Origin: Paraburkholderia sp. PREW-6R
GTDB taxonomy: Bacteria; Pseudomonadota; Gammaproteobacteria; Burkholderiales; Burkholderiaceae
Assembly: GCF_039621805.1 (NCBI RefSeq)
Contig: NZ_CP155074.1
Coordinates: 1,054,001-1,118,000, forward strand
Length of the DNA stretch: 64,000 nucleotides
Reading direction: 5' to 3'
This document shows, in pieces, positions 16,037-24,326 of this stretch. Both the position numbers and the translations under genes were made by a program. Below the pieces are notes generated by a model. It did no database searches and had not been told where the DNA came from. It saw only the letters and a program-made list of their open reading frames with translations. The first letter of the stretch is position 1; each line of letters begins with the position of its first letter.

Positions 16037-18376
16037 TTAAAGTTCCAGCACCAGCTTATTCCCCACTGCGCGCGAACAACAGGTCATCATGCGGGTGTTC
16101 GACTGGCGCTCGCCTCGGGTCAGCACCACATCGCGGTGATCGATCTCTCCGGCCAGCACGCGCACCTCGCACGAGCCGCAGAGCCCCTCCTCACAGTCGC
16201 TTTGCACGTCGACATTCGCCTTGCGCAACGCCGCGAGCAAAGTCTGACCGGCGGGCACCGTGACGACGAGACCCGAATCTTTTAACTCCACTTCGAAAGC
16301 ATGTTCGTGAGCGGGGTCGAGCGCGCCCAGTGTCGATTCGAAGTGCTCGACTCTAAGCGAGTCCTCAGGCCACGCCACGCTCGCGTCCTGCAACGCGTCC
16401 AGCATGCGAACCGGCCCGCATGCGTAGACCTGTGTGCCCTCTTCCACGACCAGCGCACTAAAATCGTTGCGCGTGTTTTCCTCGGACACGTGCACATGAA
16501 GCCGTTCGCCGTGCAACGCTACCAGCTCCGGCAGCAGCGCCATCGCGGCGCGCGTGCGGCCGCTGAAATGAATCACGTAGTCGATACCGAGCGTTTTCGC
16601 GCGTCGCGCCATGGCGCTGATCGGGGTAATGCCAATGCCGCCGGCAATCAGGATCAGCTTCTTCGCAGTCTCATCGAGACGGAAGTGATTGCGCGGTCCA
16701 CGAATCCGCAGATGCGCGCCGGGCACAACGTTTTCGTGCACCCATGCCGAGCCGCCGCGACTCTTCTCCTCCTTGAGCACCGCAATCTCGAACTCGTCGT
16801 TCTGCGCGGGATCGCCGCACAGCGAATACTGCCGCGCAATACCCGTTGCGCCGCATTCGACGTCGATATGCGAGCCCGCCGTCCAGCGCGGCAACGGCCG
16901 GCCGTCGAGCGACGCAAGACGGACGCGCAGAATGTCGCGTGCGTCGCGCGAAACCGATTTCACGACGACCGGCCGGCTGATCGCATGCGCCGACGGTTCG
17001 CCAATCCGCACTGGCGTGCGCGGCTCGAGCACCGCGGGATCGGTGCGCTCGGGATTCAGCGCAGGGTCCCATTCGACAAACACATGCTCCGGCCCGCGAA
17101 ACGAAGTGTTCGGCACATACGTGAAACGTTGTTCGCAAAGGCGCATATGCGGCAGACGTCGGGTGAATTCCTCGAGGAAGATCTGCATCTCCATGCGTGC
17201 AAGGTTCTTGCCCATGCACTGGTGCGAGCCGTAGCCGAACGTCAACTGATCGCTCGCATTCTCGCGGCGGATATCGAACAGATCCGCATCGGCGAACTGA
17301 TGCTCGTCGTGGTTCGCCGACGACGTGACGATCAGCAGCTTCGATCCCGCTGCAATGTCGATCCCGCCAATCGTCACGTCGCGCGTGGCAAGACGCCGCC
17401 ATGCGGCAACCGAGCCGTTATGCCGCAAACACTCTTCCACGGCGTTCGGAATCAGGCTCGGGTCCTCGCAGATGTGACGCCACGCCTGCGGATGCTCGAG
17501 AAGCAGTTTCATCGCGTTCGCCGTGGCGTTCGCGGTTGTTTCGTGCGCGGCGACGATGCCGGCCATCATCATCGAATGCAGATAGGAGTCCGTGACAACC
17601 TCGGGCAGCTCCTTCTGCTTGCGAATGCCGTATTGCATCCAGCCGGGACCGTCCGGGTCCTGGCGCATCTTGTCGAGCACCTTGCCGGCGAAGGTCCAGA
17701 ACTTGCCGACCGCGTGCGCGACCGCGACCTGTTCCTCGGGCTTCGGGCGCCCCCATGTGTTGACGGTGTGCGCGATCGAATATTCGCGCAACGTGTCCAT
17801 GTCTTCTTCCGGGACACCGAGAAAATGCAGCGCAACGGTAAGTGGCACTTCCCACAGCATCTGATCGACGAGGTCCGCGTGGCCGTCGTCGATGAAGCGG
17901 TCCACGTATTCGCGGGCAAGACGCCGCACCATCGGCTCGTGATGCAGCAGCGCTTCGGGCGTGAATGGATCCATCAACGCGCGGCGGCGCGGCATGTGCG
18001 CCGGTTCGTCCTCGTTGACGAGCGTGCGGTTCAGCGCAAATCCATAGGACGCGAGCACGGCATTGGCTTCGGGCCCGGTCGGTGTGATTTTCTCCAGCGC
18101 GATCGACGGGCTGAAGGTGATGTTGTCGCGAAAGATCGCCTTGATGTCGTCATAACGCGTCACAACCCAGTAGCCGAGTTTCGGGCTGTAGAACACCGGT
18201 TCCTGCTCGCGCGCCCAGCGCACGTATTCGGGCGGGTCCTGCTGATAGCCGTCCTCGAACGGATCGAAGTCCGCCGCCCGTTGACTGACCGGGCAGCCGG
18301 AGCCGGTCACTCGCGTATTCGCGCCCGTATGGAATGGACAACCCGCGCCGCTTGCCCGTGAAGTCGTATCGCTCAT
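16037..18376 (-). CDS. Self-sufficient cytochrome P450 fused to phthalate-family reductase (CYP116B-like)
   Basis: 779-residue monooxygenase with its whole electron chain in one polypeptide. The P450 domain (about 1-450) has the I-helix AGIVAAHETT (272-281), ExxR at 315-318 and the heme loop FGYGSHQCMG with Cys387. A linker leads to a reductase (about 465-680) with the FMN motif RQYS (515-518) and NADH motif GGIGITP. The C-terminal 2Fe-2S ferredoxin has Cys728, 733, 736 and 766. Order and size match P450-PFOR fusions such as P450RhF. Probable NADH-dependent hydroxylation or demethylation of an aromatic or xenobiotic; substrate unknown. Divergent from an IclR gene. Confidence 0.95.
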   Translation of the reverse strand: MSDTTSRASGAGCPFHTGANTRVTGSGCPVSQRAADFDPFEDGYQQDPPEYVRWAREQEPVFYSPKLGYWVVTRYDDIKAIFRDNITFSPSIALEKITPTGPEANAVLASYGFALNRTLVNEDEPAHMPRRRALMDPFTPEALLHHEPMVRRLAREYVDRFIDDGHADLVDQMLWEVPLTVALHFLGVPEEDMDTLREYSIAHTVNTWGRPKPEEQVAVAHAVGKFWTFAGKVLDKMRQDPDGPGWMQYGIRKQKELPEVVTDSYLHSMMMAGIVAAHETTANATANAMKLLLEHPQAWRHICEDPSLIPNAVEECLRHNGSVAAWRRLATRDVTIGGIDIAAGSKLLIVTSSANHDEHQFADADLFDIRRENASDQLTFGYGSHQCMGKNLARMEMQIFLEEFTRRLPHMRLCEQRFTYVPNTSFRGPEHVFVEWDPALNPERTDPAVLEPRTPVRIGEPSAHAISRPVVVKSVSRDARDILRVRLASLDGRPLPRWTAGSHIDVECGATGIARQYSLCGDPAQNDEFEIAVLKEEKSRGGSAWVHENVVPGAHLRIRGPRNHFRLDETAKKLILIAGGIGITPISAMARRAKTLGIDYVIHFSGRTRAAMALLPELVALHGERLHVHVSEENTRNDFSALVVEEGTQVYACGPVRMLDALQDASVAWPEDSLRVEHFESTLGALDPAHEHAFEVELKDSGLVVTVPAGQTLLAALRKANVDVQSDCEEGLCGSCEVRVLAGEIDHRDVVLTRGERQSNTRMMTCCSRAVGNKLVLEL

Positions 18377-18401
18377 TGAAGCCTCCTGCCATCACAACTA
18401 T

Positions 18402-18430
18402 TTGCGTAACTTTAGTACGCAATGCGTAAA
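18402..18430. promoter_or_regulatory. Inverted-repeat operator between P450 and IclR genes
   Basis: TTGCGTA (18402-18408), seven bases, then TACGCAA (18416-18422): perfect 7-base arms. A third half-site TGCGTAA follows at 18423-18429. It lies 26 bases from the P450 ATG and 70 from the IclR ATG, so the divergent IclR protein is the obvious candidate ligand (inference). Confidence 0.6.
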
Positions 18431-18491
18431 TTGACCGTTGGGGTTTACGAGACCGCTCCGTCCGGCAGGTGCGCCCCGCTAAAATGCAGCG

Positions 18492-19328
18492 ATGAAAAAA
18501 AACCCCCCCATCCCGACCGTCGACGCGGGGACCACCGCCTTGCCCGAACGCGAACGACGCCAGCGCGTGCAATCGGCGACGACCGCCGTGGTGCTGCTCA
18601 AGGGACTGGCCGCGCTCGGAGGTCGCGCTTCGCTCACCGCGCTTGCGGCTTACGTGAACGAAAGTCCCGCGAAAGTACACCGCTACCTGGTCAGCCTGAT
18701 GGAAGAATCGCTGGTCGCTCAGGAGCCGCATAACCAGCAATACGTGCTGGGCCCGGAGTGCCTCGCAATCGGCCTTGCCGCCATGCGCATGGTCGACCCG
18801 ATCCGCGAGGGCGAGGCGTCGCTCGTACGGCTTCGCGAGTCACTTGATGTGACATGCTTCGTCGCCGTGATGGGCAACCGTGGCCCGACAATCGTGCGCT
18901 TCGAAGAGCCGGGCTTGCCGGTGACGGTCAACGTTCGCGTCGGCTCGGTGATGTCAGTGCTGTGGTCGGCGACGGGCCGGATTTTTTTGGGGCTCCTCAA
19001 TGAGTCGCGCATCCGCGAGCTGGCGGAGGAAGAACTGGCCGCGGCGCCGGCCGAGTTGCGCGCGCAGCTCGATCCTCGTGACCCGATCGGCACGATTAAA
19101 AACGAGGTCCGGGCCGCGCAGTGCGCCACCGTCAAGGACACCAACCTGAAGGGCATCAGTGCGGTGGCCGCACCGCTGTTCGACTTCAATGGGCGGCTGT
19201 GCGGCACGCTGACTGCGCTCGGCGCAACGGGCGGATTCGATTCGTCGTTCGATGGAGCGATCGCGGCGGCGGTGCGGCGCGAAGCTCAGGCGATCAGTGT
19301 CCGACTGGGCTACGTGGCGCAAACGTAA
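18492..19328 (+). CDS. IclR-family transcriptional regulator
   Basis: 278 residues. N-terminal winged HTH (TTAVVLLKGLAALGGRASLTALAAYVNESPAKVHRYLVSL) followed by the IclR effector domain with DTNLKGISAVAAPLFDFNGRLCGTLTALG near the C-terminus, the usual ligand-pocket signature. Starts MKKNPPIP with a 25-residue charged leader. Divergent from the P450 fusion, so it most likely controls the P450 and itself through the 18402-18430 repeats. Effector unknown; aromatic acids are common for this family. Confidence 0.93.
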   Translation: MKKNPPIPTVDAGTTALPERERRQRVQSATTAVVLLKGLAALGGRASLTALAAYVNESPAKVHRYLVSLMEESLVAQEPHNQQYVLGPECLAIGLAAMRMVDPIREGEASLVRLRESLDVTCFVAVMGNRGPTIVRFEEPGLPVTVNVRVGSVMSVLWSATGRIFLGLLNESRIRELAEEELAAAPAELRAQLDPRDPIGTIKNEVRAAQCATVKDTNLKGISAVAAPLFDFNGRLCGTLTALGATGGFDSSFDGAIAAAVRREAQAISVRLGYVAQT

Positions 19329-19347
19329 ATTCCCGGCAAGCGCGTCG

Positions 19348-20268
19348 CTACCGCCTCAATTCAGTCAGGATTTTTTCGGCGAGAAATTCGCACGGCGGCC
19401 GCTTCGAACCGGTGCTGCGCGCCAGCACCATTTCCAGCGGATCGATGCCCGGCAAGCCTTGCGGCTGGCCGAGTACGACGAAGTGCGACGGCACCGCGCA
19501 GCGCGCCAGCGACACGACCGCCAGACCCGCTTCGGCCATTGACAGCAGGCCGAGCAGACTCGGGCTCTCATACGACGTCCGGTACGGAATCTTCGCGCGC
19601 TCCAGACTGCGAATGGCGTTCTCCCGCGCGACGCTGCCCGGCAGGAACACCGCAATCGGCAACGGCCTCTCACGCCAGATTTCATCGGCACTTGGCGCGG
19701 CAGCCCACTCCATCGGCTCGAAACGGATGAACTCGCCGGACAGGCCCTTCACCCGCGTGGCGCAGACGAGGTCCACGGAGCCGTCCTTCACCATCGGCGC
19801 GAGCGCCACGCTCGGCAGGCCCACCACCTGGATCTCCACCTTCGGATAAGTCGCGGAAAACTTCTTCAGAATCGGCGGCAACAGCGACGACGCATAATCG
19901 TCCGGCACGCCGATGCTGACCCGCCCTGTCACGTCTGGCCGCACCACGGCAGCCCATGCCTCGTCGCGCAGCGCCAGCATGCGGCGCGCGTAGGTCAGCA
20001 GCACTTCGCCGTCCTGTGTCGGCAACACGCTCCTCGGCTTGCGCACGAACAGCGGCTTGCCGAGCGCGTTTTCGAGCGTCTTGATCTGCATGCTGACCGC
20101 CGATTGCGACCGATGCACCACCTCGGCTGCGCGGCTGATCGTGCCGGTGTCGGCCACGGCGACGATCATCGCCATGACGTCCAGGTCGAGCGCTTTCAAA
20201 TTGGTATCAGAAAAATGAATGGATTGGATCAATATTAAGCGATTTTCGAAACTGTCGGCATCGGGCAT
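19348..20268 (-). CDS. LysR-family transcriptional regulator
   Basis: About 306 residues. N-terminal winged HTH (LDVMAMIVAVADTGTISRAAEVVHRSQSAVSMQIKTLENALGKPLF region) and a periplasmic-binding-like effector domain (GRVSIGVPDDYASSLLPPIL). The start is uncertain: MPDADSFENRL at 20268 gives an unusually long 30-residue lead-in, an ATG at 20292 overlaps the hydrolase start codon, and TTG codons nearer the HTH are possible. Divergent from the alpha/beta hydrolase, which is its likely target. Confidence 0.85.
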   Translation of the reverse strand: MPDADSFENRLILIQSIHFSDTNLKALDLDVMAMIVAVADTGTISRAAEVVHRSQSAVSMQIKTLENALGKPLFVRKPRSVLPTQDGEVLLTYARRMLALRDEAWAAVVRPDVTGRVSIGVPDDYASSLLPPILKKFSATYPKVEIQVVGLPSVALAPMVKDGSVDLVCATRVKGLSGEFIRFEPMEWAAAPSADEIWRERPLPIAVFLPGSVARENAIRSLERAKIPYRTSYESPSLLGLLSMAEAGLAVVSLARCAVPSHFVVLGQPQGLPGIDPLEMVLARSTGSKRPPCEFLAEKILTELRR

Positions 20269-20291
20269 AGTTCGCGTAAAGGAGCCCCGCA

Positions 20292-21143
20292 ATGAATGCC
20301 CGTACCGATTTCTCCGTGCTCGCCGTGCCCGAACTGTCGTTTGCGACCATCGGCTCGGGCATCAGCGTGCCCTACGTCGAGTGCGGTACAGGCGAGCCGG
20401 TGGTGTTCGTGCACGGCTCGCTGTGCGACTTTCGCTACTGGGACGCGCAGACCGCGGCGCTGTCCGAACACTTCCGCTGCATCTCGGTCAGCCTGAGTCA
20501 CTACTGGCCCGCAAACGAGGCGTGCATTCAGGGCGAATTCGGCTGGCAGACTCACGTCGCCGAGCTGGCCGAGTTCATCGAAGCGATCGATCTCGCGCCG
20601 GTCCACCTCGTTGGGCATTCGCGCGGCGGTTGCGTCGCGTTCCACGTGGCGCGCGAGTACCCCCGGCTCGTCAAGACGTTGACGCTTGCCGACCCGGGCG
20701 GCCCGCTACACGTCGAAGGCATGGCGGAAGCGGCGCTGCCGCCTGCCACCAACGTGCTGCGCGCGCGGGTTGCCGAACTGATCGAAAGCCAGCAGATCGA
20801 CGCGGGACTGGAGCTTTTCGTCGATTCAGTGAGCGCGCCCGGAACGTGGCGCAGAAGCCCGCTTGCATTCCGCACGATGGCGATCGACAACGCGGACACC
20901 TTGCCCAAGCAGTTGCGCGATCCGCTGCCTGCCTATTCGCGCGACACGGCACGCGACGTCAAATGCCGAACCCTGCTGATCGACGGCCAGAAGAGTCCGC
21001 GGATGTTTCGCAACAACGTCGAAAAGCTCGCCGAATGGATCGACTACGCCGAGCGGCAGACTGTCGCCGGGGCATCGCATGGAATGAACGTGTCGAACGC
21101 CGGAGCGTTTAACCGGCTGGTACGAGCGTTCGTGAGTGCCTGA
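20292..21143 (+). CDS. Alpha/beta-fold hydrolase
   Basis: 283 residues, start set by AAGGAGC 7 bases upstream. Oxyanion-loop VVFVHGSLCDFRYW, nucleophile elbow GHSRGGC (Ser), acid in LLIDGQKSP and catalytic His in AGASHGMN give a complete triad. Family members include esterases, C-C hydrolases and haloperoxidase-like proteins, so the substrate is not assigned. Monocistronic and divergent from a LysR gene that probably regulates it. Cytoplasmic: no leader. Confidence 0.9.
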   Translation: MNARTDFSVLAVPELSFATIGSGISVPYVECGTGEPVVFVHGSLCDFRYWDAQTAALSEHFRCISVSLSHYWPANEACIQGEFGWQTHVAELAEFIEAIDLAPVHLVGHSRGGCVAFHVAREYPRLVKTLTLADPGGPLHVEGMAEAALPPATNVLRARVAELIESQQIDAGLELFVDSVSAPGTWRRSPLAFRTMAIDNADTLPKQLRDPLPAYSRDTARDVKCRTLLIDGQKSPRMFRNNVEKLAEWIDYAERQTVAGASHGMNVSNAGAFNRLVRAFVSA

Positions 21144-21322
21144 TCCTTATTCGAACGTGTGATCGCTGACCGACTGAAGTCCGGGTGAACGCCAGACCCG
21201 CTGCGGGTGCCTTCCCACATCTCGCACGATCCTTTCTCCCTACCCCACCTCTCCCCTCCTTGCCAGGCGCAGCGAGCCATCCAGGACGCTGACTGCCGCG
21301 GATCTTTTTTTCGAAACTGTCC

Positions 21323-21357
21323 TTGCACTTCTTTTAGATGACAACTATCATCTAAAA
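21323..21357 (+). promoter_or_regulatory. TetR promoter with overlapping 26-base operator
   Basis: -35 TTGCAC (21323-21328), 17-base spacer, -10 TATCAT (21346-21351). A perfect inverted repeat, TTTTAGATGA (21332-21341)/TCATCTAAAA (21348-21357) with a 6-base centre, covers the spacer and the -10 element, 30 bases before the TetR ATG. Arrangement and symmetry fit TetR autorepression. Confidence 0.7.
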
Positions 21358-21387
21358 CACGATGTCAGCACGGAGCATTCGGAAGCC

Positions 21388-21960
21388 ATGAAAAAGTCCA
21401 AAGCAGAAACTGCCGAAACACGCCGCCGGATCGTGGAAGTCGCGGCGCGCGAGTTTCGGGCGAACGGCATTCATGCCACCGGGCTCAACGAACTGATGGC
21501 CCAATGCGGGCTCACGCGCGGCGGCTTTTATCGGCATTTCGACTCGAAAGAGCATCTGGTCGCAGAAGCGTTCGAGTCGGGCATTGCCACGTTGATGGCC
21601 GACCTCGAAGCAGCAGCGCGCCAGGGCGACGAGAGTGACGGTTTCCGGTCCATCGTCGCGCGCTATGTCGGAGCGCACCATCGCGACAACATTGCTGGCG
21701 GTTGTCCGCTTGCCGGAATGGGGAGCGAGCTCGTCCGCAGTGACAACGACACGCGGGCTGTCGCGTCGCAAGGTATTCATGCTTTCGTCGACATGCTCGC
21801 AACACGCAAGGATGGCGAGCATCCGGACGAGGCGCGCTCGGATGCCATGTTCGCGCTGGCGGCCATGATCGGCGCCGTCACGCTGGCGAGAATTCTCGTC
21901 GAACCCGCCGATTCGCAGTCCGCTCTACAAAGCGTCAAGGCGCATCTCGACGCGCTGTAA
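21388..21960 (+). CDS. TetR-family transcriptional regulator
   Basis: 190 residues. N-terminal HTH in TRRRIVEVAAREFRANGIHATGLNELMAQCGLTRGGFYRHFDSKEHLVAEAF, of the AcrR/NemR-like branch, and a C-terminal ligand domain with GGCPLAGMGSEL and a Cys, as in regulators that sense electrophiles. Its own promoter carries a perfect palindrome. Downstream and co-directional are the NmrA-like reductase (107 bases later) and a GNAT gene, which are probable targets. Confidence 0.92.
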   Translation: MKKSKAETAETRRRIVEVAAREFRANGIHATGLNELMAQCGLTRGGFYRHFDSKEHLVAEAFESGIATLMADLEAAARQGDESDGFRSIVARYVGAHHRDNIAGGCPLAGMGSELVRSDNDTRAVASQGIHAFVDMLATRKDGEHPDEARSDAMFALAAMIGAVTLARILVEPADSQSALQSVKAHLDAL

Positions 21961-22067
21961 CCTCGTTTTTCATATCAGATTCGAACGATCTCCGCCGAAA
22001 ATGTGCATATGCACCCAAGGCGATCCTGGAGCAGCAAAACCCGTCTCAACATTGGAGCACTGTCATC

Positions 22068-22949
22068 ATGCAATCACGCAAATATCTCGTCACTGCAGCC
22101 GCCGGCAAGACAGGCGTTCACACGGTCCGCAACCTTATCGACCGGGGGCAGCAGGTTCGTGCACTCGTTCGCCAGGAGGACGGGCGCAGCGAAGCGTTGC
22201 GTAGTCTTGGCGCAGAAGTGATCGTCGGCGATCTGCTCGATCACGACGACGCCATTCGCGCGACGCAAGGGGTGGATGGCGCCTACCTGTGTTATCCGGT
22301 GCGCCCCGGTTTCATTCAGGCGACCGCCTATTTCGCGGACGCTGCAAAACGCGCAGGGCTCGATGTCGTGATAAACATGTCACAGATCTCCGCGCGTGAA
22401 GACGCGAAAAGTCACGCCGCGCGCGATCACTGGATTGCGGAGCGCGTACTCGACTGGTCCGGCGTGCCCACGGTTCACATTCGCCCGACCTTCTTCTCCG
22501 AATGGCTGGTATTTCCGTGGGTACGCGACAGCATCGTGAAAGAAGGCAAGCTTGCGCTGCCCTACGGCGAGGGACGCCATGCACCGATTTCGGCGGAAGA
22601 TCAGGCGCGCGTCATCGCCGCCGCGCTCGTTGAACCGGCGGCTCATGTCGGCAAGACCTATACGCTGGTCGGTCCGGTCGAGTTGAGCCAGCAGGAGATC
22701 GCCGAACGGGTGAGCAAGGTGATCGGCCGCAGCATCGTTTATAGTCCGACGAGCATCGACGCGTATCGCGAGCATTTGCGACACTACGATCTGCCCGAGT
22801 TCATGATCCAGCATTTCGTCGAAGTGGCCGTTGATTATCAGAATGGGATTTTTGCCGGCACCAATGACCACGTCGAGGCCATTACCGGTCAGCCGCCGCA
22901 AACCATCGAAGCCTTCGTCGCTGCGAATCGCCGTGCATTCGACGCGTGA
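22068..22949 (+). CDS. NmrA-like NAD(P)-binding protein
   Basis: 293 residues, atypical SDR with the N-terminal Rossmann motif in YLVTAAAGKTGVHTVRNLIDRGQQVRALVR. The glycine spacing AAGKTG resembles NmrA/QOR2-type NADPH sensors and reductases. INMSQISAREDAKSHAARDHWIAERVL and IRPTFFSEWLVF occupy the usual active-site and substrate-loop positions; the canonical YxxxK is absent. Redox enzyme or NADP-sensing protein. Follows the TetR gene, which probably represses it. Confidence 0.85.
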   Translation: MQSRKYLVTAAAGKTGVHTVRNLIDRGQQVRALVRQEDGRSEALRSLGAEVIVGDLLDHDDAIRATQGVDGAYLCYPVRPGFIQATAYFADAAKRAGLDVVINMSQISAREDAKSHAARDHWIAERVLDWSGVPTVHIRPTFFSEWLVFPWVRDSIVKEGKLALPYGEGRHAPISAEDQARVIAAALVEPAAHVGKTYTLVGPVELSQQEIAERVSKVIGRSIVYSPTSIDAYREHLRHYDLPEFMIQHFVEVAVDYQNGIFAGTNDHVEAITGQPPQTIEAFVAANRRAFDA

Positions 22950-23031
22950 GTTTATCGAAGCCCGCGCTCGACACGACCTCCAGAACGCAGCCGAATCGCG
23001 AGCGCGGCCCGTCACGCATTGGGATTTCATC

Positions 23032-23772
23032 ATGACGTCATCTAAGCCAACAACAGCATCCGACGCGGCCCTCGCTGAAGCATCCGAACCGTCTCTCGCG
23101 AATGTCGTGTGGACCTCGCTCGCGGGCGCGCACGCAAGCTTTGCACAAGGTTCGGCCGATGCGCGCCGGTATCGGCCCGAGTACGCGCCGTTCGCCGGCG
23201 CGCGCGACTACTCGGCAAACAGCGTTGCGGCACTCGCGCACATGCTTTTGCCCGGCGAACGGCTGACGCTTTTCACGAACGCTAAGCCCGTGATTCCTTC
23301 GGGCTATGACGTCGTGCGGGAAGCAACCGTGCTTCAGATGATCGGCACACACCAGCCGACTTCGCCGCACGATGCCCGGATTGTCGAGCTCGGCGACGAA
23401 GACGTGCCCGACATGCTGAAACTGGTGGAGCGGACTGAACCGGGGCCCTTTCGCGAGCGTACCCATGAACTGGGCCACTTCGTCGGCATCCGCGAGGGCG
23501 GCACACTCGTGGCGATGGCTGGAGAACGCATGAAAGCCGGAAAGTATGTCGAACTGAGCGCCGTCTGCACGGACCCGGACTGGCGTGGACGCGGCCTCGG
23601 CACATTGCTGATGAACCACCTGTCGTTCGCCATGCGCGCACGTGGCGAGACGCCCTTTCTGCACGTTTTTTCCACTAATACGCCTGCATTGCGGCTTTAC
23701 GGCCAGCTTGGATTTCGCCTCGCCCGCACGCTGCATCTGACGGCGCTCATGCCAACTGTGATCGCCCGCTAA
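23032..23772 (+). CDS. GNAT-family N-acetyltransferase
   Basis: 246 residues from ATG 23032; a longer in-frame extension overlaps the NmrA-like gene and is not conserved-looking. The C-terminal GNAT domain has the acetyl-CoA pyrophosphate loop DPDWRGRGLGTLLMNHL and the later strand THALRLYGQLGF-like ending (NTPALRLYGQLGFRLART). The N-terminal 110 residues form a separate domain ending IGTHQPTS. Acceptor substrate unknown. Probably the last gene of the TetR-NmrA-GNAT group, with a hairpin just after the stop. Confidence 0.85.
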   Translation: MTSSKPTTASDAALAEASEPSLANVVWTSLAGAHASFAQGSADARRYRPEYAPFAGARDYSANSVAALAHMLLPGERLTLFTNAKPVIPSGYDVVREATVLQMIGTHQPTSPHDARIVELGDEDVPDMLKLVERTEPGPFRERTHELGHFVGIREGGTLVAMAGERMKAGKYVELSAVCTDPDWRGRGLGTLLMNHLSFAMRARGETPFLHVFSTNTPALRLYGQLGFRLARTLHLTALMPTVIAR

Positions 23773-23778
23773 GTCCGC

Positions 23779-23802
23779 GGTTGACCGGCCAGCCGGTCAA
23801 CC
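23779..23802 (+). terminator. Hairpin after GNAT gene
   Basis: GGTTGACCGG/CCGGTCAACC, a perfect 10-base stem with 4-base loop CCAG, starting 7 bases after the stop. A TTTTT run follows about 7 bases beyond the stem, so termination is plausible but the spacing is not ideal. Confidence 0.6.
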
Positions 23803-24326
23803 TGGCAGGTTTTTGCAAAAACAGGTTTGCGCTCACGCATGCCGCGATGGACGCGCTTCGTCAATCCGTTCGCCTGTTCTCACTTCTCACGCAACACGTA
23901 AATGATCGACTGCAGTACATGCCTGCGGTCGACCGCAAGCTTCGCCGCTGCGTCCGGCCGCTCTCTCCAGTTATATCCAATGGAATATAACGGGCGAATG
24001 CTGCGACGCCCATGAAGAGAGCGATGCATTGTTCAGAGCATAGTGGGTGGCGGATGCTTATACTACGCAACGACGCTCCATCATCGCGTCATGCAGCAAC
24101 CACAAGCGACAACGCTACGCAACGGCAGAACCGGCATTGGCTGGGATCCACGCGCTGCCCGATCAGATTTCATCGATCAGGCTGATGGCCTGCAAATTGC
24201 TACCCAGCGCGTGTCGAAGATGATGCGCGTTCCTCGACGTGCCCGATTTTTCCGCACTTCCCAGCCCGTGCTTCGGGCCTCCCCTGACAGCCGGTGCGAG
24301 CGATGCCCCCAGAAAAGAAGGTTGAA
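23803..24326. other. Intergenic region before gcd
   Basis: About 520 bases with no credible gene; the 69-residue ORF at 23781-23990 has no family features. It holds a near-palindrome GTTATATCC/GGAATATAAC (23970-23991, one-base bulge) that may be an operator for gcd, and TATACT at 24059-24064 as a possible -10 without a clear -35. Confidence 0.4.

Noticed and set aside
16301..18361. 686-codon open frame on the plus strand
   Set aside because: Antisense to the P450 fusion, whose heme, flavin and Fe-S motifs prove the coding strand.
23781..23990. 69-residue plus-strand ORF after the GNAT gene
   Set aside because: Begins inside the terminator-like hairpin, has no good ribosome site and no recognisable domain.
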